In this document: positions 33,240-45,008 of the stretch, one piece after another
Layout: the number at the start of each line of letters is the position of its first letter
How positions within the stretch are numbered: the stretch's first letter is position 1
From: Okapia johnstoni
Lineage: Eukaryota; Chordata; Mammalia; Artiodactyla; Giraffidae
Direction: 5' to 3'
NCBI GenBank assembly: GCA_024291935.2
Contig: CM044311.1
Location: 20,359,001 to 20,423,000, forward strand
Length of the DNA: 64,000 nt
The notes under the pieces: model-generated
What the model was told of the DNA's origin: nothing
Database searches by the model: none
The model's input: the letters and a program-made list of their open reading frames with translations, nothing else
Program-made: the position numbers and the translations under genes

Positions 33240-33423
33240 CTTTTAAAGCATCTGCCTGCAGTGCAGGAGACCTGGGTTCAATTCTTGGGTCGGGAAGTCC
33301 CCTGGAGAAGGAAATGGCAACCCGCTCCAGTATTCTTGCCCGGAAAATCCCATGGACAGAGGAGCCTGCAAGGCTACAGTTCATGGGATTGTAAGAGTCG
33401 GACACGACTTAGCCCTATCTTTT
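33240..33423 (+). mobile_element. Bov-tA SINE, partial head
   Basis: Starts in the head (aaagcatctgcctgcagtgc) and runs to gagtcggacacgacttagcc. Its end and 7 bp of flank are tandemly duplicated downstream. Confidence 0.9.
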
Positions 33424-33480
33424 CGGACACGACTTAGCCCTATCTTTCTTTCTTGTCTTTCTTTCTTGTCTTTCTTTCTT
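33399..33480. repeat. 25-bp tandem duplication plus TTTC-type repeat
   Basis: The unit beginning cggacacgacttagcccta occurs at 33399-33423 and again at 33424-33448. It is followed by about three 13-bp units of tttctttcttgtc to 33480. Confidence 0.9.
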
Positions 33481-33616
33481 AAATGAGGGAGGATCTGTCT
33501 GGAGACAAACTTCAACTTCCATCCAAGAAAGTAGAAGGTATTACTAAGAAGAATTCACATTCTAGACCAAGCTCTAGGCCATGTGCTATGGGTTAAATAC
33601 TATTTAAATTTTAGAG

Positions 33617-33845
33617 AAGCTGGTGACTCAGAGGGTAGGGCGTCTGCCTGCGGTGCAGGAGACCCCGGTTCGATCCCTGGGTCAGGAAGATCCCCTGGAG
33701 AAGGAAATGGCAACCCACTCCAGTGCTCTTGCCTGGTAAATCCCATGGATGGAAAATGCCATGGACGGAGAAGCCTGGTAGGCTACAATCCATGGGGTCA
33801 CAAAGAATCGGACACGACTGAGTGACTTCACTTTCACTTTCATTT
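33617..33845 (+). mobile_element. Bov-tA SINE with well-kept Pol III boxes
   Basis: The head contains the B-box-like ggttcgatcc at 33667-33676 and an A-box-like gactcagagg near 33627. This is the best-preserved SINE promoter in the window. The body holds a local duplication, catggatgg / catggacgg, around 33745-33770. It ends in a cactttcactttcatttt tail. Confidence 0.92.
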
Positions 33846-35212
33846 TGGTATTCAAAACTTCTTTTTTGAGATGTATTCTTCATAAACTTGAATGTGCACT
33901 TTTGAAAATCCTAAATTTATAAGGTTTAAAAAAGAGGTAGATTAATTTCTTTGAAACTCTACTTCCTGAATGATACATACTCTGCAGCCATGTCTTGGTA
34001 AACAAGTGTTATTTTACTTGCTTTCTGCAATGAAGAATGTAAATATATCAGTTTGATAAAATGGGTTAAAAGTGTTCTTGGGTCAAATTAATCTTATTTA
34101 TTTAATTCCACTTATCTCAGGTTGACAATGCACTCATTTAGTGACTTTACTATATTTTAGTGAACTAAAACATGTTCAATTATTTATTTCATATTCTAAT
34201 CAGATATAACCTGGTCATTTTTACCAAATTCCAAGCATTGTAAATTCCCCTCTCCCAGATCTACCACAGTTACACACTCTCCTTAGGTGTGTTTCACCTG
34301 GAAGAATAACTGTTCTCTGTCTTCATAACAGATTCTATCAAAGTGGCTCTGCATTATGCCCCACCCAGCGAAGGTTATCCAAGAAAAACTGCTGATTGAA
34401 AATAATGTGTGGAACCACTACTGATAGTTGCCGTGGTAAATCTTTCTTTTTAGTTGCAAAGGGCCACTTGGTAACTGTATAAAAATACACATATCCACAA
34501 AACTGTAGTTTGTAATATAGCTTTTTCCAAATGGTTCCTTGGAGGTTTCATGCTGAGTTTTGAAAATATTTTTGAAGAGAACATGGGCATCTGATGATAA
34601 ATAAAATCATGATTGTGTAGAAATAGTGAAAATTCAGGTTGCTATATAGCTTCTTACCAGAGCTTTTTAAACATTATTCTTTTTCAAAATAATTTTTAGA
34701 TTAACTTTGAGAAATGTAACTTGATTTTGACAATTCTAAATACCAAGGTCCCTCAATTATAATAGTATGTCAATTGGTGATTTGAAGGAGGTTATTTTTT
34801 ATAGTTATGGCCTCTTAATCCTGAGAGTTCTCATCTTCTGAACAATACTTTGTTTTTTCACTTTCCATTAAAAATTACAGTATCTTAATATTTTGATATA
34901 AATATTGCTTCTATATCAATTGTAAGCTAGAAGAGAGAAGAGTGTGTGGTGGAAATGTTTAGCAATTAGGATATAACTAAAATTTGTTTTAAATCAAATT
35001 GAAAGGATGGTAGAGCATTTTAATACAAACCTGTAACTAGCAAGTATATTTTACCAGAAAAATCACCCTTATTTTTATGATTTTTGCTAAGTGGTGGTCT
35101 TTTATGGTATTATATTGTTTTCACCATGGTCACTAATATGAATATGTATGTGGAGATTATTGACTTATGTGACATGTATACTAACTCCTGGTATATTGAA
35201 GGAGCATTTTTC
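33846..35212. other. Unique AT-rich DNA
   Basis: Nothing recognised in nearly 1.4 kb. Confidence 0.5.
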
Positions 35213-35330
35213 CAGCTTTATTGAGATATAATTGACATGTGATTCTTTGTAAATTTAGTGATGATTTGATATACATATATATTGAAACCAATTATCATTT
35301 TCACAGTAATGTTTTACTGTGGGTAGTTGC
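35213..35330 (-). mobile_element. Old L1 3' UTR fragment, antisense
   Basis: Contains ccagctttattgagatataa and ttgacatgtgattctttg, then diverged L1 3' sequence (gatttgatatacatatat). A short remnant. Confidence 0.6.
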
Positions 35331-36165
35331 CGATTTGTTTTGTGAGGAACAGTGAAGTCAAGAATGACTTATGTCATGAACTTAATAGCATCACTTATTT
35401 TGTTTTTAACTAAGCTTTAGGGTGGTATGTGTGTGAAAGAGAGAGAGGGGGGAGAGAAAGATGCTTATGTTCTGATCAAAGAAGAAAAATCATGTTTATC
35501 AGTCCTAGCTAATTGAGACTGAAATTTTATCCCACAAATCTGTTATCAAATTCTTTCTCACTTTATGAAACAAAATACAGATGGTAAAATGCGTGCATGC
35601 TGTCACTTGGAAAAATGCTTATGTTGCTTTTTGATAAACATAAACATACACAATTAAATTGGACAAAGTCCTTTATTATGTAGCAGTTAATATCACAATT
35701 ATTTTGATTTATGTGTTTCTACAATAACATTACTTTGAGGCAGTTCTTCTTAAGCTGTAGGTGTGCAGTCCATGGGTGCCTCAACCTATGTTTGCTCTTC
35801 TGCATTTTCCTTCAGCTATATGGAGGTTTCTATTATATATCTTTCTGTACTGACTAAATGCACAATTGTATTAAAAAATGGTTAAACAGCAAAGCCAGGA
35901 GCTGTGGAGGCCAGGGATAAAATTAGTCAAGGCAGTAGAGGAAATCAGTATTGACTTTTCAAAAAATGGGGACATGGATGTTAATATTTTGTGTCTATTC
36001 AATATAGTAATAACCATCTCTTCTTCACACCTTTCTACCTAGCCTTTACAAAACCCCATCACCCCATCAGTGTGAAAGAAGGCATTGTCTGGAATTTGGA
36101 TGTGATTCCAGTAGGCACATATTGAGGAGAGTGGACTTCCTTACATGCTTTCTCAGGTACACTAG
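35331..36165. other. Unique DNA
   Basis: Nothing recognised. A GA-rich run lies at 35440-35460. Confidence 0.45.
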
Positions 36166-36275
36166 AATACAAACTCCACAAGAGCAAGGTATTTTATTCA
36201 CTCGTGTCTCCCCAGTACCTTTTATAAAGATGGCACATAGAAGATCCTCTATAAATATCCATTACTCAAATAAAG
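36166..36275 (+). mobile_element. L2 LINE 3' end
   Basis: L2 tail pattern: actagaatacaaactccaca, tgtctccccagtacctttta, gatggcacatagaagatcct, ataaatatccattactcaa. Confidence 0.68.
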
Positions 36276-36572
36276 GAAAAATATAAGTAATATTAGTTAA
36301 TAAAAAATTCTGGATTTGAAATTCTGAACCTTAGGGAGTAGAAACCAAATGGCAGAATTTTCCATGGATGGATTTTTCTTCCTGATACATGTTAAGAGAT
36401 CATACAAATAACAATTAAATTTCAGCTCAAAAATTCAAAACAAAAGAAGAAAAAAAATTCAAAGCAGGATAACATAAGACCAAGAGCATAACAGAATCAA
36501 GTTTAAAATAAGAAGTGGCTTATTCTCAGAGGAGGTTGCAAACACTGTCATAAACTAACCTAAAGGTGGTAC

Positions 36573-36589
36573 ACACATGCACGTGCGCA

Positions 36590-36632
<43 letters not shown>
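36573..36632. repeat. CA-type microsatellite
   Basis: An alternating purine-pyrimidine stretch (catgcacgtgcgcacgcgca) leads into an uninterrupted AC repeat of about 21 units at 36591-36633. No SINE abuts it directly. Confidence 0.95.
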
Positions 36633-36641
<9 letters not shown>

Positions 36642-36711
36642 TATATTGCATATAAGTAGTTAGCAAACAATTTGCTATATTATGGTTTCAATCATTCCCT
36701 TTATTGGTTTT

Positions 36712-36914
36712 CAGTGTTTAGTTGCTCAGTCGTGTCTGACTCTTTGTGACCCCATGGACTACAGCCTGCCACACTCCTCTATCCATGGGATTTCCCAGGC
36801 AAGAATACTGGAGTGACTTGTCATTGCCTCCTCCAGGGGAACTTCCTGACCCAGGGATCAAGCCCATGTCTCCTGCATCTCCTGCTTAGCAGGCAAATTC
36901 TTTACCGCTGAAGC
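36712..36914 (-). mobile_element. Bov-tA SINE
   Basis: Minus-strand copy from the tail side (gtttagttgctcagtcgtgt) to the head (ggcaaattctttaccgctga). The last bases of the head are diverged. Confidence 0.9.
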
Positions 36915-36934
36915 CCTAAAGAAGTTCTTTAAAA

Positions 36935-37147
36935 CAGTAGTTTTCAAACAAGGAATTTTTTTCCCTAGGGGATATTTGGAAATTTCTTGACATATTTTTG
37001 ATTGTCACCAGCGGAGGGTTGTTATTATCATCTAGTAAGCAGAGGCCAAGGATGCCGCTAAACATCCCACCATACATAGATCAGGCATCCACAACAAAGA
37101 AAAATACAGCCTAGAAAAATCAATAGCACTGAGACTGAGAAATTTGG
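36935..37147 (+). mobile_element. MER20 hAT DNA transposon remnant
   Basis: Matches MER20 in order: cagtagttttcaaaca, ctaggggatatttggaaatt, tttttgattgtcaccagcgg, agaggccaaggatgccgcta, then caatagcactgagactgaga. Non-autonomous, no coding capacity. In eutherian mammals this family is known as a source of some regulatory elements. Nothing here shows such a role. Confidence 0.82.
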
Positions 37148-37378
37148 CAATGAAACCATTTATCATATTTTGCAGAGAACTTTTGATACGTAGAATGGAG
37201 ACAGTTGTTAAATAGGACTCTCATACTCAGGTTGGGTAATCCAGGTAGGGAGAAGCTGCAAAGACAATTCTGTTTATGCACTTCATGGTTACACCTAAAT
37301 GAACCACATACACAAATACAAATTAAAAATAAATCTTAAATGATCCTGGGAATATTCTCTATTTACAGATAAATTTGA

Positions 37379-37597
37379 AAGTGAGAGTGAAAGAGTTAGT
37401 CACTTGGTCATGTCTGACTCTTTGTGACTCCATGGATTACAGCCCACCAGGCTCCTCTGTCCATGAGATTTTCCAGGCAAGAATACAGGAATGGGTAGCC
37501 ATTCCCTTCTCCAAAGGATATCCCCAACCCAGGGAACAAATTTGTGTCTCCTGCATTATAGGCAGATTCTTTAGCATCTGAGACACCAGGGAAGCCC
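37379..37597 (-). mobile_element. Bov-tA SINE with clean duplication
   Basis: From gtgagagtgaaagagttagt (tail side) to gagacaccagggaagccc (head). Duplications acagataaatttga (37365-37378) and acagatacatttga (37598-37611) differ at one base. Confidence 0.93.
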
Positions 37598-37957
37598 ACA
37601 GATACATTTGACTACCATAAAAATCAAAGTTGAAAATTTCTATCAAGGCAATAATTCCCACTAAGAAACCCTGTGATTTAGGCAAAGGTACTTCTTTGAG
37701 AGACGATGTTTTGTCCACATCTAACATATAGCAAGACCATGCAAGTTATCAAGTATGCAAATATTTAAATATATGAAATGCAGTGCTTGATCTTCTTTGA
37801 ATCACATAGGATAATATTAAGGCATAATCATTCATCCAGTTGATATCAAGAATGATACATTGAAAATGACATGTTAGTTGAGTTCCTGCTAGAAGCCAAA
37901 TCAGACATGGAATTAGAAGAGCGTGAGATTTACTGGGAAAAAATGCCTGTTCAACGG

Positions 37958-38172
37958 GTTTTCTAGGTGGTACTAGTGGTAAAGAACACATCTGCCAAAG
38001 CAGGAGATGTAAGAGATGCAGGTTCAATCTCTGGGTGGGGAAGATCCCCTGGAGGAGAGTATGGTAAAACGCTCCAGTATTCTCTCTGAGAGAATCTCAA
38101 GGACAGAGGAGACTGGCAGGCTACAAATCTACAGGATCACAAAGAGTTGGACTGAAGTAATTTAACAAGCAT
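37958..38172 (+). mobile_element. Bov-tA SINE
   Basis: Diverged full copy from gttttctaggtggtactagt to ggactgaagtaatttaacaa with a gcatgcatgc tail. Confidence 0.88.
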
Positions 38173-40269
38173 GCATGCAGGTCCATTCAACATGATGAGA
38201 GAGAGTCACAGAAGAAGAAAAAAACAATGAGATTGCTGTTCTGATACCTGTGAAGGAGAGAGGAACACAGGAGAGTCCTCTAGGAAGTGTCTTGGACCTC
38301 AGCACGGTTCTAAGAAAGGCTTGATCAGGCTAATGAGAAATCCTCAAGTCCCAAACTCCCATGTGAGGAGCTCCCAGTCTTTCAGGAACAGGGCTACATT
38401 AAGATCTTCACTGTGCAGAGCTATCAACTAAGGGCAATCCACAAAAGTTTGACCTCATCATGAATGAGGTGGCTGAGCTAGGGAAGCATCAGGGCGCTAA
38501 GTATCAATCTGTTTCCTGTGTCAAGACGTTTGTCAACAGTGCATTTTTATAGTGGTTACATCATTGAAGACAGAATGGTAGCATGTTCCCCAGTCTGTTT
38601 CCACACACGAGACATCAGAAGCTCTGAGAATATTAAATAAAATCAGAAATGAGAGTCTGTATCCCCCTTCCAATTTTTGGTAATATTTTATAACTATTAA
38701 ATCTTAAACAGAATTATGCTCTGGTTTTCATATCAGTTACAGATAATGCATATTTGCAAAGTCAAGAGTTGATATGAAGAGCCAGTGTGCACTGATAAAT
38801 ACAGAGTTCTGACTGAAGTTTTAGCAAGAGTAATTGAAAGTGTACTTGACAAGTAAAGGCTGATACAGAATAGATCTAATAATGCAATATTACCTGATAT
38901 GTGAAAATTTGTTTATACTACAGTTTCTAATTGAAGGGTTTATAAACTTCTTCAATATTTTTTTATGACTGGAAGGAATGTTAGAAATCGTTTTAATATA
39001 GCAATATAGAGACTTAAATCTTGGCTCTAATGATAACCCTAGAACTTATAGAGTTAGATATAAAGCTACAAGTTTTATATGGTGGTTTGAAACAAATTGG
39101 TTTAGACTTGAAGTTGACAGCAGAAACTGGTTCTCATATTTCATATTTTTCTATTATGTACCTCTTAACTTCTTCCATGACTATCATTTATTATTCTTGC
39201 AAAAGCATTACACAAGGCTTCATGAATGTTGTCTTTGTGCTAATTGCTAATCTGAATCAAAATGCACTATTAATTAGATTAACTAAGGTTTGATGTAGTG
39301 ACTTAATCTCTTTTTGATATTTATCTCTAAATAACCCTAATTTATCTTTACCTTTTGAACCAGTGCTTCTTATAATTAGAGTGGGCAATGCCATTATTTC
39401 TACTGGGTAAGAGATTTATGCTGGAGAAAAATGAAGTGGACCAATACCTGAGGGCACACTGTAAAGAGCACCCCTGTGACAGCCTTGTAAGGTTAATTCC
39501 CATCTCTACCATTTCTGGTAGATTTCTGTCGTTTCTACTCTTAAATTTATGCTGTTTCAAATACCACATTTTGTCTGCCTTTATTCTAACTCACTTAGTA
39601 ACTAATAGGCATATTTTAAAAGGGGAATAAGAAGAAGCTCAGAAATTTCGAGTGCACTATTTTAAGACTGCAGCTGCACTTATTACTTGAGTTCTCTAAA
39701 GTGTTCAGGTTATTTTTATCTAGTTTTTCTAAGACGGTGTGCTTTTCTAAGAGCCTTTGTGCTTCCATAACTTACTTTATCCCCAACTGTCTACATCTAC
39801 CAAAGCAAAGAAGAAAAAAAGATAATCAAAACACAGTTAAGAAAAAGAAGTTGGACTCATCCTAGTTTATTTCCATAATCCATAAGTTGCAATAATGCAG
39901 TAAGTACTGTGCCATCTCTAGGGCTATAGAATTCATTATGACTTACTGTACAAAACTCTTCAGCTTATTTCACATCTTTATGTAGGACAGGTTCTTGAGA
40001 AACTTTCTGTGTTCCATTTTTGCCATATTTCCTTTGTACTGATCTTCTTTTTCCATTATTTCCCATATACAATATTATATTTTTATTCTTTCTTTTTTGC
40101 ACAAAAAGAATAGGAGGTTGTTGAGTATGTTAACCAAAAATAGAACATTTAAAATTCTGTCTTGTTGTTAGTATCAGGCACTCTTCTAAATATTATCTAT
40201 ATGTAGTTACTAAAGGAAACTTGGGTCTGCTTATGAATGCACAGTAAAGCCCATCTATTGACATCAACT
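38173..40269. other. Unique DNA, longest unrecognised block of this half
   Basis: Two kilobases with no family or gene that I can name. 38215-38600 is less AT-rich than its surroundings but gives no coding signal. The 90-codon frame at 39021-39293 and the frames at 39348-39630 show no domain. Confidence 0.45.
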
Positions 40270-40760
40270 TGTGGTGAAGAAAAGGACAGCTTTTACTGAA
40301 GGGGACAAAACAAGGAGAGGGCTTCACTGGTGGTTCAGTGGTAAAGAATCCACCTGTCAATGCAGGAGACCCAGGTTTGATTCCTGGGTAGGAAAGATCC
40401 ACTGGAGAAGCGAGTGGCTCTCCACTCTACTATTCTTGCCCAAAGTATTCTATGGACAAAGAAGCCTGGTGGGCTACAGTCCGTGGGGTCACAAAGAGTA
40501 GAACGTGACTTGGCGACTGAACAACAAAAAACAAAGCAAGGAGAACAGGCAGCATGTGCTCCAAAGATCCAAATTCCCCAATGGCTTTCAGGGAAGGGGT
40601 TTTAAAGGCAGTATGAGGGAAGGGTCTGCTGAGTGCAGGATGAACTTGTGCACAATTCTCAGATTGGCTGGCATCAAGGTTAAGTTTCAAGCATCTCTAG
40701 TCTTCTGATTTCGATTGGTCTGAGATATGTGCTTCCAGTCGGTGGTTTTCATCTGGTTCG
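40270..40760 (+). mobile_element. Possible ERV LTR fragment, split by a SINE
   Basis: The flanks of the SINE (gtggtgaagaaaaggacagc on the left; caatggctttcagggaaggg and attctcagattggctggc on the right) resemble ruminant endogenous-retrovirus LTR sequence that I recall only loosely. No clear termini and no coding sequence. Confidence 0.35.
40320..40530 (+). mobile_element. Bov-tA SINE with clean duplication
   Basis: From gggcttcactggtggttcag to gacttggcgactgaacaaca. Duplications acaaaacaaggaga (40305-40318) and acaaagcaaggaga (40531-40544) differ at one base. Confidence 0.92.
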
Positions 40761-41177
40761 AATAGTCCAACATCTAAAAACAACTTAAGAATGTGTGCCA
40801 GGCCTTTATGTCTATCTTTCAGGGAATGGAGAGTTTGATGATTCTGCTATGTGGTTGCTGTATAGTGTATATTGTTACTAGTTTCCTGGCCCACCGGTAA
40901 TTCTTTGTTTCTACAGCTTTACATTTCCTTAATCATTAGCTCCTCAGCTAACCTTTTTGAGATCCAGGGGAGGTCTGGGAGACAAAAGTAAAAAAAAATT
41001 ACCACAAAGGACAAAGACACAGGAGGCTTGTACATGATTTTAATGTCCCCTTTTCCTTGACATTCTTCAATCTTGAGAGTAACAGGTTCAGGACAAGAAA
41101 TGGAATAAAGTTTTGAATGAAGAGGATAATCATAAACTCGACAAAATAACTTGGTTTTAGGTGGACTTAGTTTCAAC

Positions 41178-41350
41178 ATTATCTCATTTAATCCTCCCAA
41201 GAACATGCTTTCATAAAAAACATTGAAATTATCATTTTACAGATCGAAAATTTGATATCTGTGTAAATTTAGGGACCTTCCCAAGGTAACATGGCTAATA
41301 AGTGACAGTGTTGGGACTTGACACAAGTAAATCAGTCTTAACACCTATGA
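41178..41350 (+). mobile_element. MIR SINE
   Basis: MIR pattern in order: atctcatttaatcctcccaa, attatcattttacagatcga, accttcccaaggtaacatgg, ctaataagtgacagtgttgg. Ancient mammalian SINE. Confidence 0.82.
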
Positions 41351-41478
41351 CTCAAACCCCTTATATAATGCTGTTTCCCTGAAGTGACAGTCTGCCAATG
41401 GTGTGGACTAAGATAGTAAATATATTCATTAATAAAAAATATTGGCTTTTATTTATTAATAAAAATATATATATATAT

Positions 41479-41693
41479 GTGCTTTCTTGATGGCTCAGAT
41501 GATAAAGAATCTGTCTGCAATATAGGAGACTTGGATTTAATCCCTGGGTTGGGAAGATCCCCTGGAGAAGGGAATGACTACCCACTCCAGTATTCTTGCC
41601 TGGAGAATCCCATGGACAGAGGAGCTTGGCAAGCTACAGTCCACGGGGTCACAAAAAGTCAGATAGAACTGAGCGACTAACACTTTCACTTTC
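41479..41693 (+). mobile_element. Bov-tA SINE after a TA run
   Basis: Full copy from gtgctttcttgatggctcag to gagcgactaacactttcact. A short TA repeat (41463-41478) immediately precedes it. Confidence 0.92.
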
Positions 41694-43964
41694 TTCATGA
41701 CATTACTTCAAGATAAAAGCAATTTTCATTCCTAATAAATTTTTTTAATATATTAATATGTAATGCTTTATCCGTGGAAACAAGACAATATTTAATAGTT
41801 AATACTTGAGAATTATTCACGTGGCTTTCCCACTTCCTTATGATCTTGATTTTCAAAACAAACATAATACAAAATATTTTAATAAAGTGATGGTTAGCTA
41901 ACAACTGAAGACTTCATAGCTTAATTTAGATAAAGTTTGAACTAGAAATCCCCCAAGAATGGGAAGACTAGTGTTCAACTATTTTCTAATGTAAAATATT
42001 TCACAACTGTGTGTTAGCAAGTCCTTGGAATCAGTCATAATAAGTTAAATTATGAGGGGACATAGTAACTTGGTTGAGATTAACATAGTCTTTGGATTTC
42101 AAACCAGCAGGAGTTAAGATTAATAGTCTTTCTTGCAATAGTCTCTCCTGAGTGAATTTACCTGTGATCTCATAATGATGGTAGAACACCCCATCTTTAT
42201 AAATGAATCAGTAGGAAATTCTAAGAATTTCTTTGTATAGCACTTTGGGATTTCTCTTGAACCTTGACCAGTGTTTGAAACATGAGTTCTGTGCTAGGAA
42301 CAAGAAAGACAGGAATGTGACTGGACATTTTAAAATTCCCTTATCCTGGTCAAATCTTTGATTATGTAGGTCACAGAAAAACCTGACACTTCTGTCTACA
42401 CCAGTCATGTAAAAATATTGTTTGGTTACATCAATCAATTGTCATTAAAGTAATGGAAGCTTAGGCTCAGAAATATGGGAAACAACAATTTAGGAATAGC
42501 ATCCTACTTAACTAGCTTAGAATCCATGGTGTTTCATGAGAATTGAAAGGATACAATTTGAGGCACAGTATAATTTAATTATACTATTACCCCAATCGAT
42601 AGAATTTTATCTTCATTCAACTTTTCAGTCATAATCATGACTTAATTCTTCTCTGTCTAGGAGTCTCTTTGCCTTTCACTTTCCAAATATGAATATCTCA
42701 ATTCTGTTTCACATCTAATCTCTTAGAGAGTCTAAGTGATATAAGTTAGCCATCATCATCTCTGATATGTTGAGGATTTAGGGCTATAGATTACTAGGCA
42801 ACATATAAATGTAATGTCCTTGGGTCTGGTGTCCTTCTGTATTCCAAACACCAGCTGTATAAAGCAGGTGTAATTCACAGTGGTTCATACTAACAGAAAA
42901 CTTCAGACCCTTTGCCTCTATACAGATACTGTGAGGACAGGAAACAGCTGCTGTAATCTTGGAAGGTATCAGGTTTTGCTTGCTGATCTCAATCATGATA
43001 ATGAATAGAGTCATGAGGCACAGAATATAGAACAGAATCAGTTAGCTGCACATTGCATTTGCAGCTTTTGAATCAAATTTGCTCTTTAAGTGATACAGAT
43101 TGTTTACTATCGACCATTTCAATCTAGAAATCCATGAAAGTTTGGCCAAAACTAATAATGTTTTCTTCAATTAGACTAATTAGAAAATGAGATTTGCATC
43201 TTGAAGCCACTCTTCTTTCTGATAGCAAAGCTGTATTATAGATGCCATAGAAGCTACATATTGTTGTGCTTTGACAAAAAGTTAGGCTTCATGTTCATTG
43301 AAAATATGCTTCAGTGTATTCAGGCAGAAGTTAAAAATGTAGTAAGGGCTCAGAAAAAGCCCTTATGCTACTTGATGTGAAATTGTGGTCTGACAGTGTT
43401 TGCTTACCTACTCTGTTTGTGTCAGGGAAGTACCGTCCTTTGAAAAGTCATTACTTCTATGCTGAACTTGTGTTGCTCAACCCAGTAGTGGTTTCACCCA
43501 AAGACTTCAGCCATTGCTGCCAGTTGCTCAGTAAGTGCTGCAACATGTTCATCAGTCAAGAGAAAAGACATTTGGAAAGCAGAGGAACTTCAGGCATTTC
43601 TCCATATGTATTCTGAATTCTGCAAGAATGTCTATTCACTATATTCACAAAGTTATTCACTTGTTTTTGTGTTTCTCGGCAGCTTGAATTGAATGAAGAA
43701 CTGAAAATCCTGTACTTTCCACCTATTTTAGCATGCAAGAGAAAAGGTCGTCTAGTAGTATAAAAGTCTTGCAAAAAAAAAAAAGAACCATCTTTTAAAA
43801 AATCAAATTGGCCATTCCCTACCTTGAGGGTGGGTTACACTTATTGACTGAATTCCATAGGTAGCAAAGGCAAAAAAAAGTCACTTTTACAATGGCGAAA
43901 CCTGGCCAAGGTTTGAGGTTAACCTTGATGACTTGGCCAGTTAAACTAAACTAAAGTTTAACTA
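41694..43964. other. Unique DNA
   Basis: More than 2 kb without a repeat family or gene that I recognise. Short open frames (42208-42438, 42784-43014, 43365-43616) have no domain. Overlapping inverted repeats lie at 43902-43961. Confidence 0.45.
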
Positions 43965-44275
43965 AAGGTTAAATCATTAACGTGGGTTCGTGTGCGATAT
44001 GACTGGTCTCCTCATACAAAGGGAAGTTTGGACACAGAGACGCAGACAAGGGAATGTGAAGTCACAGGGAAGAGACAGCCATTATTAACAAGCCAATTAA
44101 TAAGGCCTGGAGGAGATCCCTTCTCTAACAGTTGTTAAAATAAACTAATTCTACTACCACCCCACCATCAGCCCCTGATTTTGGATTTCTAGCCTCTGGA
44201 ATGGTAAAGCAATAAACTTCTGCTTTGTAAGCAATCCAATCTGTGGCACTGTGTTAGAGTAGTCCTATTAAAGTT
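43965..44275 (+). mobile_element. MLT1-like (ERVL-MaLR) LTR
   Basis: Order of blocks matches MLT1: gcgatatgactggtctcctc, gaagtttggacacagagacg, gaagtcacagggaagagaca, ttggatttctagcctctgga, caataaacttctgctttgta. The first ~100 bp of the LTR is missing. No internal retroviral sequence adjoins it. Confidence 0.82.
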
Positions 44276-44597
44276 ACAGAGTCAGTTACTAATGATTGAA
44301 AGGAACATATTTAGTGTCTCAGTGGAGATAGCTTCAAGTGCTATGCAGGAGTATCAGGGCACAGCCAAGTAAGTCACATTTGGGGAAGGGCTCCAGGATC
44401 CAGAATCTTTGGGGCATTCTAAGCAGGGGGAAATGATCTATATTAAGTTATAGCGGTAGAATCATTAAATAGGATTCTTGTTACTAGGCTTATTTCACAG
44501 TAACCCAGAAGTAAAATATCCGTCTATGAAATGGAGTATTTCCTGCCATATAAGTAGAGAAAGATGTCACAACCATCAGTTATTTTAGGTTTCCAAA
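44276..44597. other. Unrecognised sequence between two LTRs
   Basis: No family identified. It could be part of the LTR element that follows, but I cannot show it. Confidence 0.35.
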
Positions 44598-45008
44598 TGT
44601 GAATTTCTGAGCCTCAAGGCACCCAAAGTGGAAAACAATGATTGCATTCCAGCAGCTGTCAGCTGCCTCCCAAGAAGCTAAGATGAAGAATTTTGGCCCC
44701 AGATAGCTGAGATGCACATGAAAGATATGATTTCCACGAGCCCAGACATTTGCATCTTCCCATGCATAGAAAAGCACTAAATTCCTTGAGATATCTGTTT
44801 TTTCTTAATTAACAATAATCTTTTTATGTTCAGACTACCTGCCCCTTGTTGCAAACTTCTATATAACCTGACTCCTACCCCCACCTCTCAGGGTTATTTC
44901 TCTCAGAGTCACTTGAGATGATGTCTCCCAGGCTTGAAGTCCTAAAAATTCCCGCCAAGTAAAACATAACTCTCAATTTCTAGGTTGTGACTATTTTTCA
45001 AGTTGACA
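44598..45008 (+). mobile_element. Probable ruminant ERV solo LTR
   Basis: Starts tgtgaatttctgagcctcaa and ends tttttcaagttgaca, so TG...CA ends are possible. It has a TATA-like tatataa at 44860-44866 and a block gatgatgtctcccaggcttg ahead of an AATAAA-like aagtaaaac and aatttctaggttgtgac, the order of U3/R/U5 in a retroviral LTR. No matching flanking duplication was found, and no coding sequence adjoins. A 65-codon reverse frame inside is not a gene. Confidence 0.55.

Noticed and set aside
39021..39293. 90-codon frame resembling a membrane protein by hydrophobicity
   Set aside because: Hydrophobic residues follow from AT-rich sequence. No domain, no context, and the start is arbitrary.
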